64,000 nt of DNA from Pseudomonas tructae (GCF_004214895.1 NZ_CP035952.1:2180501-2244500); one strand, 5' to 3'. Shown: positions 16,503 through 23,877, numbered from the stretch's first letter. Program-made: numbers and translations. The notes: generated from the letters alone by a model not told the origin.

Positions 16503-17610
16503 ATGTGGTGTTTCTCGAATAAAACTCATAATTTTCGGCCCAGCGCCTCTGCTGCACGGCTGACGTTCACCAAGATATCCTCGGCTTTTCGATACCAGCG
16601 AAAGGGTCGAGGGTTGGCGTTGTGAGTTGACAGGTAGTACTCAATGGATTCTTTCAGATCCTTCACGCTGGTATGTGCCTGGCGCTTGATCCACTTCTCG
16701 CTTAACGTCGAGAAAAAGCGCTCCACCAGGCTCAACCAAGATGCCGAGGTCTGCGTGAAATGCACGTGGTAGCGCGGGTGCACTGCCAACCACGCGTTCA
16801 CTTCTTTGAGGAAGGCAAGAAACTCAGTACTTCTATGGCGACGTTTCAGTCGTCCGATTACTTCGCTCGTGGCGATATCCAGCGCTGCGAACAATGATGT
16901 GGTTCCGTGGCGCTTGTACTTGTGGGTGCGAGTGACGGGTTTACCCGGTGCAACGGGCAATTCTGGTTGGGTGCGGTTCAGGGTCTGAATCTGGCTTTTC
17001 TCGTCGATACAGAGCACCAGGGCCTTGTCGGGCGGGCTGAGGTAGAACCCAACAATGTCGTGAACCTTGTCCACAAACAGCGGATCAGTCGAAAGTTTGA
17101 AGGTCTTCTCCAAGGGCGGTTTCAGGCCGAAGGCGTGCCATATCCGCATTACGCGGGCATGAGAAATCCCGGTTGCCTGACTCATTGAGCGAGAGCTCCA
17201 ATGACTGGCGTCCTCAGGCTTGGATTGCAGTACCTGATTAACCACGGTCTGTACTTGTTAATCGGTAATACTGCGAGGCCGACTTGAGCGATGCTGGTCA
17301 TTTAAACCATCAAGCCGCAGCCGACTGAATCGCACTCGCCAACGCGAAACCGTGTGTACGCCAATACAGAGTCTGTGGGCGATCAACGCGCCTGACTCCC
17401 CACCTGCGCACGCCAAGATGATTTCGGCCCGAATGCGAGATTCGGCGGGACCATTGCGCTGCCAGGAACGGCGAAGCAATTCGGTTTACTCTTCGTCGCT
17501 CAACTCAATCCGAGTAGCAGGTTGGCCAGTTCTCAAATCGTTGCTCCAGCGCTTTTCTGATGCTGAAAAGCCTAGATCAAAATATGAATGTTGTTTGAGA
17601 AACACCGCGC
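16503..17610 (-). mobile_element. IS630-family insertion sequence, inactive
   Basis: About 1.1 kb bounded by imperfect terminal inverted repeats of about 30 bases. The left end reads TGTGGTGTTTCTCGAATAAA (from 16504) and the reverse complement of the right end reads GCGCGGTGTTTCTCAAACAA (from 17610). Both share GGTGTTTCTC and a further partly matching block ending in ATTTT. A TA dinucleotide adjoins each end (16502-16503 and 17611-17612), in line with the TA target preference of IS630/Tc1 elements, although the two ends are offset by one base. The transposase gene inside is broken. Confidence 0.75.
16526..17536 (-). pseudogene. IS630-family transposase pseudogene
   Basis: One continuous reading frame from a TTG at 17536 (GGAG 8 bases upstream) to 16526, interrupted by two TAA codons (17488-17486 and 17260-17258). 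The N-terminal HTH part ('GESGALIAHRLCIGVHTVSRW') and the DDE core are recognisable: the first Asp in '[16 protein letters not shown]' and the Glu in '[12 protein letters not shown]'. The stretch between '[13 protein letters not shown]' and '[15 protein letters not shown]' is about 25 residues shorter than in family members, and the missing part is where the second catalytic Asp ('DNYATHK'-type motif) belongs. The protein cannot be active. Confidence 0.85.
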
Positions 17611-17846
17611 TAGGAAAAATCGCGGCAGTTCAATCGCTTAGCGAATACTGAAAAATCACCGATCAAGGTCTCACCCAGCAAACGTTCAGTCGTCGACACA
17701 CGCTCCAGCGCAATAGAGTAATTAGGTTTGATATCATATCTTTCTACACAATCAAACGTCCGAATCAAACCGGAAAATAACCAATTTACTGGAATGCCGC
17801 TCTGAAGAATCGATACAGCGAATGGCAGTTTTAAATTGTGATTGTG
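17610..17846 (-). pseudogene. Remnant of an unknown gene cut at its 3' end by the IS630 element
   Basis: A frame of 78 codons is open from a stop at 17849-17847 to a TAG at 17612-17610. That stop is created exactly at the junction of flanking DNA and the IS end. The translation looks protein-like ('GLIRTFDCVERYDIKPNYSI', 'ERVSTTERLLGETLIGDFSVFAKRL') but has no credible start codon. I do not recognise it. The most economical reading is the middle or end of a gene whose downstream part was lost when the IS inserted or the island junction formed. Confidence 0.35.
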
Positions 17847-17849
17847 TTA

Positions 17850-18090
17850 CAGATTCTGCCAGTGATCTAGGCCGCCTCGAATGAACATATCAAGCGGATG
17901 CTCCTCGCCATTGTGCCTGACTAAGTGGGCTTAGGGCATCCGTTCCCAATCTCTCAACAGGTCGAACTGGTTCAACGCTGCGCCCACAAAAGTCTATTCC
18001 TTGTGAATGGGGGCACATCGCCGATGGATATCGGATGTCCAGAAATTAGGGGGCTCTAGGGGGCGTTCAAAGTTCAAGCGGTACACGTGA
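17850..18090. other. Gene-free stretch inside the island
   Basis: No open frame with a credible start or ribosome site was found on either strand, and no known RNA was recognised. There are G-rich runs around 18048-18063 (AGGGGGCTCTAGGGGGCG). The stretch precedes the promoter-like sites of the deaminase gene. Confidence 0.4.
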
Positions 18091-18120
18091 TTGAGGTCCT
18101 ACGAGCGAAGTAGAGATAAT
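18091..18120 (+). promoter_or_regulatory. Upstream candidate sigma-70 promoter before the deaminase gene
   Basis: TTGAGG (18091-18096), an 18-base spacer and GATAAT (18115-18120). The -35 matches at 4 of 6 and the -10 at 5 of 6 positions. A transcript would start near 18127 and cover two inverted repeats before the coding region. Confidence 0.4.
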
Positions 18121-18126
18121 GATTCT

Positions 18127-18350
18127 TGATCGTGACTAGATCTGGGTACGATTGCAGAAATAAACCTCAATCTGCATGACAAAAACCTGAGACCCCGCTA
18201 TACAATGCAATCACTTTGCCATACTCTCGTCCCTGAGGTGCGCGTCAGGGTTGGTCAGGTCTAATCGAACATTGTGAGTAAATATTTCTAAGTAGAATGG
18301 AACTAGAAAACTGTCGATTTATTAGATCACAGTATGCAGGGAGAGCTAAA
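18127..18350 (+). ncRNA. Candidate AvcI-like regulatory RNA or structured leader of the deaminase gene
   Basis: This non-coding stretch lies between the upstream promoter-like site and the deaminase start. It holds two perfect inverted repeats: TGCAGA (18153-18158) with TCTGCA (18171-18176), and CCCTGA (18231-18236) with TCAGGG (18245-18250). In the described AvcID systems a non-coding RNA, AvcI, made from just upstream of avcD restrains the deaminase and decays when phage shut off host transcription. Position, size and lack of coding capacity fit that role; sequence homology to AvcI could not be tested. Confidence 0.4.
18176..18204 (+). promoter_or_regulatory. Proximal candidate sigma-70 promoter before the deaminase gene
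   Basis: ATGACA (18176-18181, 5 of 6 to TTGACA), a 17-base spacer and TATACA (18199-18204, 4 of 6). The overlapping TACAAT at 18201 could also serve as -10. Transcription would start about 140 bases before the chosen start codon, leaving a long leader. Confidence 0.45.
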
Positions 18351-20159
18351 ATGCGAGAAACATCAACAGCTATTAATAGCGTATATGAGGACGCGAAAGA
18401 TTTTCTGATCATTGGACTTACTGGTCGCACAGGTTCAGGATGTACTACAGCTGCTCAAAAATTATGCGGTATTGAGTTTGATGTTCCAGTCGATGCTTAT
18501 GAGGGACTCAGTCGAAACGAATTAAAAAAACATCAGATAATAAAAAAATACATTGATGGAGCAGGCTGGCTACCTTTTTACAAAATCGAAGCCAGTAGCT
18601 TGATTACCTACCAGTTGTTACAGCTTTCAAGATCTGATTTTTTAGCGTATTTTTCCAGTGCGACATTTAATAATCCACTCAGCAAGAAAGAGGCGTCAGA
18701 TCTTTTTTTGCTATTCGAGGTGGCGCGCAAAAAAAAATCCATCACAGGGAATAAACAAAGCATTCAAGAGTTTGAGGTTGAAGGTTTTTTTGAGTTTTAC
18801 TACATTGATCTCCCCGAGCTAACAAAGCGAATACAAACGCAATTAGGTAGGGCGAAGTTCACTCAGTTTTATCAGCGAGCCGGCGATAATGTAAGGGCCT
18901 CGGGCAGGGCCAATGATCCAACCTTTGATCCTAAAGAGCTTTTCAATTTCCCAAAGCATCTGAATTTCTTAATAAAATTAGCACATAAAAAGGCTCGACT
19001 TGACAATAAGCCTTGTAGGATTGTGGTCGATGCAATAAGGAATCCTTACGAGGCGTTCTATTTAAAAAGACGCTATGCTAATTTTTACCTCGTCTCAATA
19101 AATACATCTAATGCCGAACGCTTGCGCAGTCTCAGAGAATACAGGAAGCTAACGGATAGTGAGATTAAAGCTCTGGACGATAAAGAATATCCAGAGAAAA
19201 TTTCTGGTGCCAACAAATTTGTAGCCCAGAATATTCAAGCGTGTATTGAAATTTCCGACATACATATCCACAATTCAAAAAATAGCGAATATACTCACAG
19301 TGACTTAGTGAGCCAATTGGCTTGGTATGTCACGCTCATGATGCACCCTGGCCTTGTAATGCCCACATCCATTGAAAACTGTATGCAGATTGCGTACACC
19401 GCCAAGCAGAGCTCTGGTTGTATTTCAAGGCAAGTAGGTGCCGTTGTTACAGATGAATCATATAGTGTAAAGGCAATAGGTTGGAACAGTACGCCTCAAG
19501 GCCAGCTACCTTGTTTGTTACGAAGTTCAGAAGACCTTATTCAAGGTCGAAATAAATCAGATTTTAGTGAGTACGAGCTGACGGATCCAGTTTTTAGAAA
19601 AGCACTAAATGCCAAATATTCAAGCTTAATAGCAACAAACAAAACCTCAAATAGAAATTTTTCATTCTGCTTTAAAAGCATTCAAAATGAGATTGAAGGC
19701 GAGAAAAACCAAGTTCACACAAGAGCGCTTCACGCTGAAGAAAATGCCTTCTTGCAAATTTCCAAGTACGGAGGTCAGAAGTTGTCAGGGGGTGTGCTAT
19801 TTACAACTGCCAGCCCATGCGAGCTATGTGCAAAAAAAGCTTACCAACTTGGATTCAAAAAGATTGTATATATTGATCCTTACCCAGGTATTGCAACCAA
19901 GCACATATTGTCGGCCGGAAAAAACAAGCCCGAGCTTGAACTTTTTCGCGGTGCCGTAGGTCGCGCATTTTATCAGCTGTATCAACCTTTAATGCCTTAT
20001 AAAGATGAGATGGAACTAATTTTTGATATTCCAAGCTTTGACAATCCTGAAAGGCCTTCGAAATTTATTTTGAAGCAAGAGAATGCGGCCCTTTTACGAG
20101 CTAATAAGGCACTGCAAGCGGAGATCGAATCGCTTCGATTGATAGTCTTAGGGAAATAG
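18351..20159 (+). CDS. avcD: AvcD/DcdV-like anti-phage dCTP/dCMP deaminase with N-terminal P-loop domain
   Basis: 602 residues. The N-terminal half is a P-loop NTPase/kinase-like domain with 'IIGLTGRTGSGCTTAAQKL' (22-33) and 'RIVVDAIRNPYEAFYLK' (from 223). The C-terminal half is a zinc-dependent deoxycytidylate deaminase with His461 and Glu463 in 'LHAEEN', and Cys490 and Cys493 in 'ASPCELC'. This P-loop plus deaminase order is that of AvcD/DcdV proteins, which deplete dCTP/dCMP during phage infection. The last 30 residues ('QENAALLRANKALQAEIESL') form a short coiled coil. The invariant Walker A Lys is Cys here. I chose the ATG at 18351 (AGGGAG 7-8 bases upstream) over the ATG at 18297. It is clearly A+T-richer than the core genes around it. 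Confidence 0.75.
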   Translation: MRETSTAINSVYEDAKDFLIIGLTGRTGSGCTTAAQKLCGIEFDVPVDAYEGLSRNELKKHQIIKKYIDGAGWLPFYKIEASSLITYQLLQLSRSDFLAYFSSATFNNPLSKKEASDLFLLFEVARKKKSITGNKQSIQEFEVEGFFEFYYIDLPELTKRIQTQLGRAKFTQFYQRAGDNVRASGRANDPTFDPKELFNFPKHLNFLIKLAHKKARLDNKPCRIVVDAIRNPYEAFYLKRRYANFYLVSINTSNAERLRSLREYRKLTDSEIKALDDKEYPEKISGANKFVAQNIQACIEISDIHIHNSKNSEYTHSDLVSQLAWYVTLMMHPGLVMPTSIENCMQIAYTAKQSSGCISRQVGAVVTDESYSVKAIGWNSTPQGQLPCLLRSSEDLIQGRNKSDFSEYELTDPVFRKALNAKYSSLIATNKTSNRNFSFCFKSIQNEIEGEKNQVHTRALHAEENAFLQISKYGGQKLSGGVLFTTASPCELCAKKAYQLGFKKIVYIDPYPGIATKHILSAGKNKPELELFRGAVGRAFYQLYQPLMPYKDEMELIFDIPSFDNPERPSKFILKQENAALLRANKALQAEIESLRLIVLGK

Positions 20160-20300
20160 ATTTTAATAATCTTTAATCTCGTAGGTAGATTGAGTGGATG
20201 TTCACAGTTGAATGTGCCATCTGCCGAACGGGTGCTCGGGCCGACTGCTGTCGGTTGTGGGTTCAAGCGGTGGATGCAGCACACTAGACACTGCGTCAGC

Positions 20301-20591
20301 AGGAGGAGTGTTGCAGATGAAGCAAAGACCTCGTAATGATTACACCGAGACCCAGAAAGCGTTGATGTGGGAGCGTTGACAGAAAGGCGACTCTTCCAGC
20401 AGATCGCGCAGCTGTTTGACCACCACCACTCAGTGATGCAAAGCATTCTGGCAGTGACAGGAAGTATGCGCCCTCATGTACGTTGTCGCTCCAGTTTGGC
20501 GCTGTCGTTGTCCGAGAGCGAAGAGATATCACGTGCAGTGGTGGCGGGAAGTTTGATTCGTTCGAGAGCCACGCTACTTGGCAGGAAATAA
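20301..20591 (+). pseudogene. Fragment of an IS30-family transposase
   Basis: A ribosome site (AGGAGGAG, 20301-20308) precedes an ATG at 20317 encoding the start of an IS30-type transposase ('MKQRPRNDYTETQKALMWER'). A TGA replaces an expected Trp codon right after this, and a one-base loss near 20390 moves the frame to 'LFQQIAQLFDHHHSVMQSILAVTG' and 'SLSESEEISRAVVAG'. It stops at 20591 after the N-terminal HTH region; the DDE domain is gone. It lies between the deaminase and the radical SAM operon. Confidence 0.65.
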
Positions 20592-20607
20592 AATAGTACT
20601 TTATATC
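20578..20607 (+). promoter_or_regulatory. Candidate promoter of the radical SAM operon
   Basis: TTGGCA (20578-20583, 5 of 6 to the -35 consensus), an 18-base spacer and TATATC (20602-20607, 4 of 6). The -35 box lies in the last codons of the IS30 remnant, so the remnant may supply part of the operon's promoter. A GGAG ribosome site follows before the ATG at 20644. Confidence 0.35.
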
Positions 20608-20643
20608 GATATCCGTTAGTCGGATTTTTTATGGAGTCCATGC

Positions 20644-22026
20644 ATGAAGAAAATATATTTCGCACATAACACATGTCTTAACGCTTCTTACGATCTCAAT
20701 GTTCTTCAGGCTGGGTTTTATCAAAAAGGCTTTGAAATAGTCACGCAGCCTGAACATGCGGATGAGATCATTTACTCAGGTTGCTCTGTACGTGGTCGCT
20801 GGGTAGACGATGCTGTTCTTCAAATTGATGAGGCAAAAAAGCGCGCCCCTAACGCTAAAATTAGCGTTACCGGTTGCCTCGCAAACACTAGCGCGGACGT
20901 AGTGTTCAGCAAAGCCTCTGTTCCGGACCTCACGTTCAGCCCTATGTCCGAGATTCTTAGTAGCTACACTGGCCTCCAGTTCTCAGAGGTCGATCAGCAG
21001 CTATCTCAAAACTCGAGTGATAGTTTTGAAAGTCACGGCTCAGGTGGGCTGAAGAACCTCCGTCAACGAGTAGGGGCCGCGAAGGCTTCTATCGTGGCCG
21101 ATCTCCAAGAAGCTGATCGAAGCCACAATGGACAGGCGGAACGCATCTATCGACAGACAACAAAGGGGTTTGTATTTTACGACGAACAAGACCCTTGCGA
21201 AATGATTACGGTTACGCGGAGCTGCCTTTACAAGTGCAGTTTCTGCAGTATCCCACAGGGACGGGGAGAGTTTGAGTCGGTTCCGTTACCAGACATCGTT
21301 GGGAAAGCTCGAAAAGCGATAGAAATGGGAAAACACCACTTTGTATTGATTGGAGACGAAATCGGTAACTACAAGGCCTTCGAATCCAAGGCACGCTTCC
21401 CCGAGCTTGTGGAAAGCCTGCTCACTCTCGACCCCAGAGTAACACTATCAATCAGGTACATAGAGCCGAAACCGTTCCTGAGGTACTCAGAGAAAATCCT
21501 TAAATGGAGCAAAGAGGGAAGAATTCGCCTGCTCTACATATCGATTCAGAGCGGATCGGCGCGGATTCTTAAAGCTATGAACAGAGGCTACGACATAGCT
21601 ATGCTGACCAAGGCATTGAAAGATTTTCGCCAAAACGCTCCTACCGTTCTCTATGGTAATTGGCTCATAGGCTTTCCCGGCGAAGAGCATGAGGATTTTT
21701 TGGAGACGGTAGCACTTACGAAAGAGCTCGAGTTTCACATCAATGTCGCCATTCCTTTTTCTGCCCGTGAAAACACGCCTGCCTTCGAAATGGATAACCA
21801 CTTGGAAGAAACCACTATAAACGAGCGCGTTCGTACTCTAACGGACATAATTGCTAGTATGAAGGCTTCTGCTATGGAGTCTGAACTGAGCTTCCTTGAT
21901 GCAGACTCGCGTGAGCGCTTACTCGAGCGAATCAGACAGGCTGAATGTGAACAGTATGTAGACGACCAGCAAATATCTGAACCGCGCCGAGTACAGTCCT
22001 CCCTTATTGAGGTGCTGCAACTATGA
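20644..22026 (+). CDS. Radical SAM methylthiotransferase-like protein
   Basis: 460 residues with the architecture of MiaB/RimO/MtaB enzymes. The N-terminal UPF0004-type domain has three cysteines in the positions that would bind an auxiliary iron-sulfur cluster (Cys11 in 'NTCLNAS', Cys47 in 'YSGCSVRG', Cys78 in 'VTGCLAN'). The radical SAM core has Cys194, Cys198 and Cys201 in 'CLYKCSFCSIP', with 'IQSGSARILKAMNRGY' and 'LIGFPGEEHEDF' downstream as in methylthiotransferases. The C-terminus (after about 400) is a charged helix and I see no TRAM domain. Core tRNA and ribosome enzymes of this class sit elsewhere in Pseudomonas genomes, so this is an accessory paralogue. Its stop overlaps the exonuclease start (ATGA). 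Confidence 0.8.
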   Translation: MKKIYFAHNTCLNASYDLNVLQAGFYQKGFEIVTQPEHADEIIYSGCSVRGRWVDDAVLQIDEAKKRAPNAKISVTGCLANTSADVVFSKASVPDLTFSPMSEILSSYTGLQFSEVDQQLSQNSSDSFESHGSGGLKNLRQRVGAAKASIVADLQEADRSHNGQAERIYRQTTKGFVFYDEQDPCEMITVTRSCLYKCSFCSIPQGRGEFESVPLPDIVGKARKAIEMGKHHFVLIGDEIGNYKAFESKARFPELVESLLTLDPRVTLSIRYIEPKPFLRYSEKILKWSKEGRIRLLYISIQSGSARILKAMNRGYDIAMLTKALKDFRQNAPTVLYGNWLIGFPGEEHEDFLETVALTKELEFHINVAIPFSARENTPAFEMDNHLEETTINERVRTLTDIIASMKASAMESELSFLDADSRERLLERIRQAECEQYVDDQQISEPRRVQSSLIEVLQL

Positions 22027-22628
22027 ATAATCCGCACTGGGCTCAGTGCCATTTCGTTGTAGTAGACGTTGAGGGTAATGGGCAATCCCCTCAGGAGATC
22101 ATAGAGCTGGCAATTGTGCCTATCATTGACAAACAAATCGGCCGTCCACGTTCTTGGCTGATCCGACCTCGGAAATCAGTCACTGAGCGTGCTACTCAGA
22201 TACACGGTATTTCCGATGGCGATCTATCAAGTAGCCCCTCTCATGAAGAAGTGGCGGATGATATAAAAATGGAATTGGGAAAAAATATTGTGGTGGGCCA
22301 CAACGTCAGCATAGATACGCAACTGATGCGACGGCAGCTAGGGGACTGGCACCCCACTGCGATTCTTGACACGCTAAAGCTTGCAAGATATGTCCGACCT
22401 GGGCAGGGCAGCTACTCGCTAGATGCGCTTATAAGTACTTGTAACCTCAAGATTGATCCATCAAAGCGCCACCGCGCTAGCGGTGACGCTATGATTACCG
22501 CAGAGCTTTTTCTCGCCCTAGCCATAGAGCTCGACCAAAATTCTCAGCTTGACCTGCTAGCCTTGGCTCAAATTGCAGGAAGCTCGGAAGATCCCTATAT
22601 TCAATCTCAGCAGAGGAGCCTTTTCTGA
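22023..22628 (+). CDS. DEDDh-type 3'-5' exonuclease (DnaQ-like)
   Basis: 201 residues consisting almost only of a DnaQ-like exonuclease domain. All five catalytic positions are present: Asp15 and Glu17 in 'VVDVEG', Asp98 in 'GHNVSIDTQLM', and His150 and Asp155 in 'KRHRASGDAMI'. 'QIHGISDGDL' is the usual segment between motifs I and II. It could act on DNA or RNA ends. It overlaps both neighbours (ATGA with the radical SAM gene, TGATG with the kinase gene), which argues for translation as one unit. Confidence 0.85.
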   Translation: MNNPHWAQCHFVVVDVEGNGQSPQEIIELAIVPIIDKQIGRPRSWLIRPRKSVTERATQIHGISDGDLSSSPSHEEVADDIKMELGKNIVVGHNVSIDTQLMRRQLGDWHPTAILDTLKLARYVRPGQGSYSLDALISTCNLKIDPSKRHRASGDAMITAELFLALAIELDQNSQLDLLALAQIAGSSEDPYIQSQQRSLF

Positions 22629-23197
22629 TGGCTTACTTTTTAGGTATTGCCGGCACGCACTCAACTGGAAAATCGACCTTTATTGAAACGGTCGAAAGCC
22701 AGGCAAAAGCGAGGGGGATTTCGGTTCTAAAAATTAGCGATACAGCGACCAAATGCCAAAAGTCTGGCTTTCCTATTTTGGAGGAACATACATTCGAGAG
22801 CACCCTCTGGATATTGGTTTCAGTGATAAAGGCCGAACTGGAAGCTGAACTGAACGCCGAATTAGTGTTAGTTGATCGTCCCGTGCTAGATGCACTTGGA
22901 TATCTAGAGGCCGCCCTTAAGGCCACAGGGCGAAGAATTTCCACTGAAGAGCGAAACTACTTGTATGGGTTAGCAAGGTTTCACACTGACCGATATACGT
23001 TGCTACTGAAAACTAAGCTTGATGAAACGATCCCTCTTGGAGAAGGACGTGACCCCAACATGGAGTTTAGGCGGAGTGCTGGTCTAGAGATCGATCAGGT
23101 CTTCAAGCATCTCGATGTGCCGGCTCTCGATCCGCATACAGAGTCTACTCAGGAGCGCATTCAATCGATCTTCGACAAGATTTCTGCTAAGTCGTGA
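22628..23197 (+). CDS. P-loop kinase / AAA_28-like ATPase
   Basis: 189 residues with Walker A 'GIAGTHSTGKSTFIE' (Lys15), a short-chain kinase-like layout and an acidic motif 'LVLVDRPVLDALGYLEAAL' (about 78-96) like the DRx motif of nucleoside/nucleotide kinases and NadR-type kinases. 'EGRDPNMEFRRSAG' may be a lid. The substrate is not evident: nucleotide, nucleoside or a modified nucleic-acid end are all possible. It shares one base with the exonuclease stop and is the last gene of the operon. Confidence 0.75.
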   Translation: MAYFLGIAGTHSTGKSTFIETVESQAKARGISVLKISDTATKCQKSGFPILEEHTFESTLWILVSVIKAELEAELNAELVLVDRPVLDALGYLEAALKATGRRISTEERNYLYGLARFHTDRYTLLLKTKLDETIPLGEGRDPNMEFRRSAGLEIDQVFKHLDVPALDPHTESTQERIQSIFDKISAKS

Positions 23198-23240
23198 ATC
23201 ACGCCTGGAATCTGTACTAAAAGTGCATGTACCCTTTTTT

Positions 23241-23266
23241 GTGGGAGCGGGCTCGTCCCGCGATCG
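23241..23266. repeat. REP-type palindrome at the right edge of the island
   Basis: GTGGGAGCGGGCTCGTCCCG and following bases form the GCGGG/CCCGC hairpin of the Pseudomonas REP family. A further piece at 23323-23359 (GCTGCCGCGCTACGGCAGAT then CGCGGGAC) looks like a related mosaic half. This marks a return to core-genome sequence. Confidence 0.7.
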
Positions 23267-23370
23267 AGTGCGAAGCGCTCGCAAATCAGCCACCCGGTTG
23301 TATCAGGTACTCTGTGTGGCCAGGGATTGCTGCCGCGCTACGGCAGATCGCGGGACTTTTTGTACAGACC

Positions 23371-23865
23371 CTAGAGCTGGGGGGCGGTATTCTTTACCAC
23401 CGCCAGCTCCGGGTGGGCGACCAGCTTGTCGATGTGCAACTCGTCGTTGTTCATCCAGGTCTCGGTCAGCACCCGGTAGTGCTCCATGTCACGGCAACGC
23501 ATGCGCAGGCTGTAGTCGAAGTGGCCACTGATCAGCTGGCAGTCGAACACTTGCGGGCAGGCCCGCACGCAGGCTTCGAAGGCCTTTTGCGCAGCGCGCC
23601 CGCTCTGGTTGGAAAGGGCCACCAGCACCAGCAGCGACAACCCCGGCGAAACCATCTGCACGTCGATGATTGCGCCATAACCGCGAATCACCCCGCGCCG
23701 TTCCAGCTTGCGCACCCGTTCCAGGCACGGGCGTGGGGTCAGGTGCACCAGCGATGAGAGCTTTTCGTAAGTGATGCGCCCGTTGTGGCGCAGCACGTCG
23801 ATGATCGCTTCGTCGATCCGGTCCAGGGTTGGCGTAGTCTGTGGGCTGTTGACCTTGGTATCCAT
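23371..23865 (-). CDS. Lrp/AsnC-family transcriptional regulator
   Basis: 164 residues: an N-terminal winged HTH ('LDRIDEAIIDVLRHNGRITYEKLSSLVHLTPRP', split by turns, about 14-60) and a C-terminal ligand-binding RAM domain ('VSPGLSLLVLVALSNQSGRA' onward). Lrp-type regulators sense amino acids and form octamers. It lies 12 bases after the ABC transporter ATPase gene, so it is probably the last gene of the arginine/ornithine transport cluster and may regulate it. Confidence 0.9.
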   Translation of the reverse strand: MDTKVNSPQTTPTLDRIDEAIIDVLRHNGRITYEKLSSLVHLTPRPCLERVRKLERRGVIRGYGAIIDVQMVSPGLSLLVLVALSNQSGRAAQKAFEACVRACPQVFDCQLISGHFDYSLRMRCRDMEHYRVLTETWMNNDELHIDKLVAHPELAVVKNTAPQL

Positions 23866-23877
23866 GCAGGTTCGGCT

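Noticed and set aside
16502..17612. Exact TA target duplication of the IS630 element
   Set aside because: A TA adjoins both ends, but the two inverted repeats are offset by one base relative to it, so an exact duplication cannot be claimed.
18245..18430. A 61-codon minus-strand frame opposite the start of the deaminase gene
   Set aside because: It has no ribosome site and overlaps the leader and P-loop coding region; more likely chance in A+T-rich DNA, although a small antitoxin protein cannot be fully excluded.
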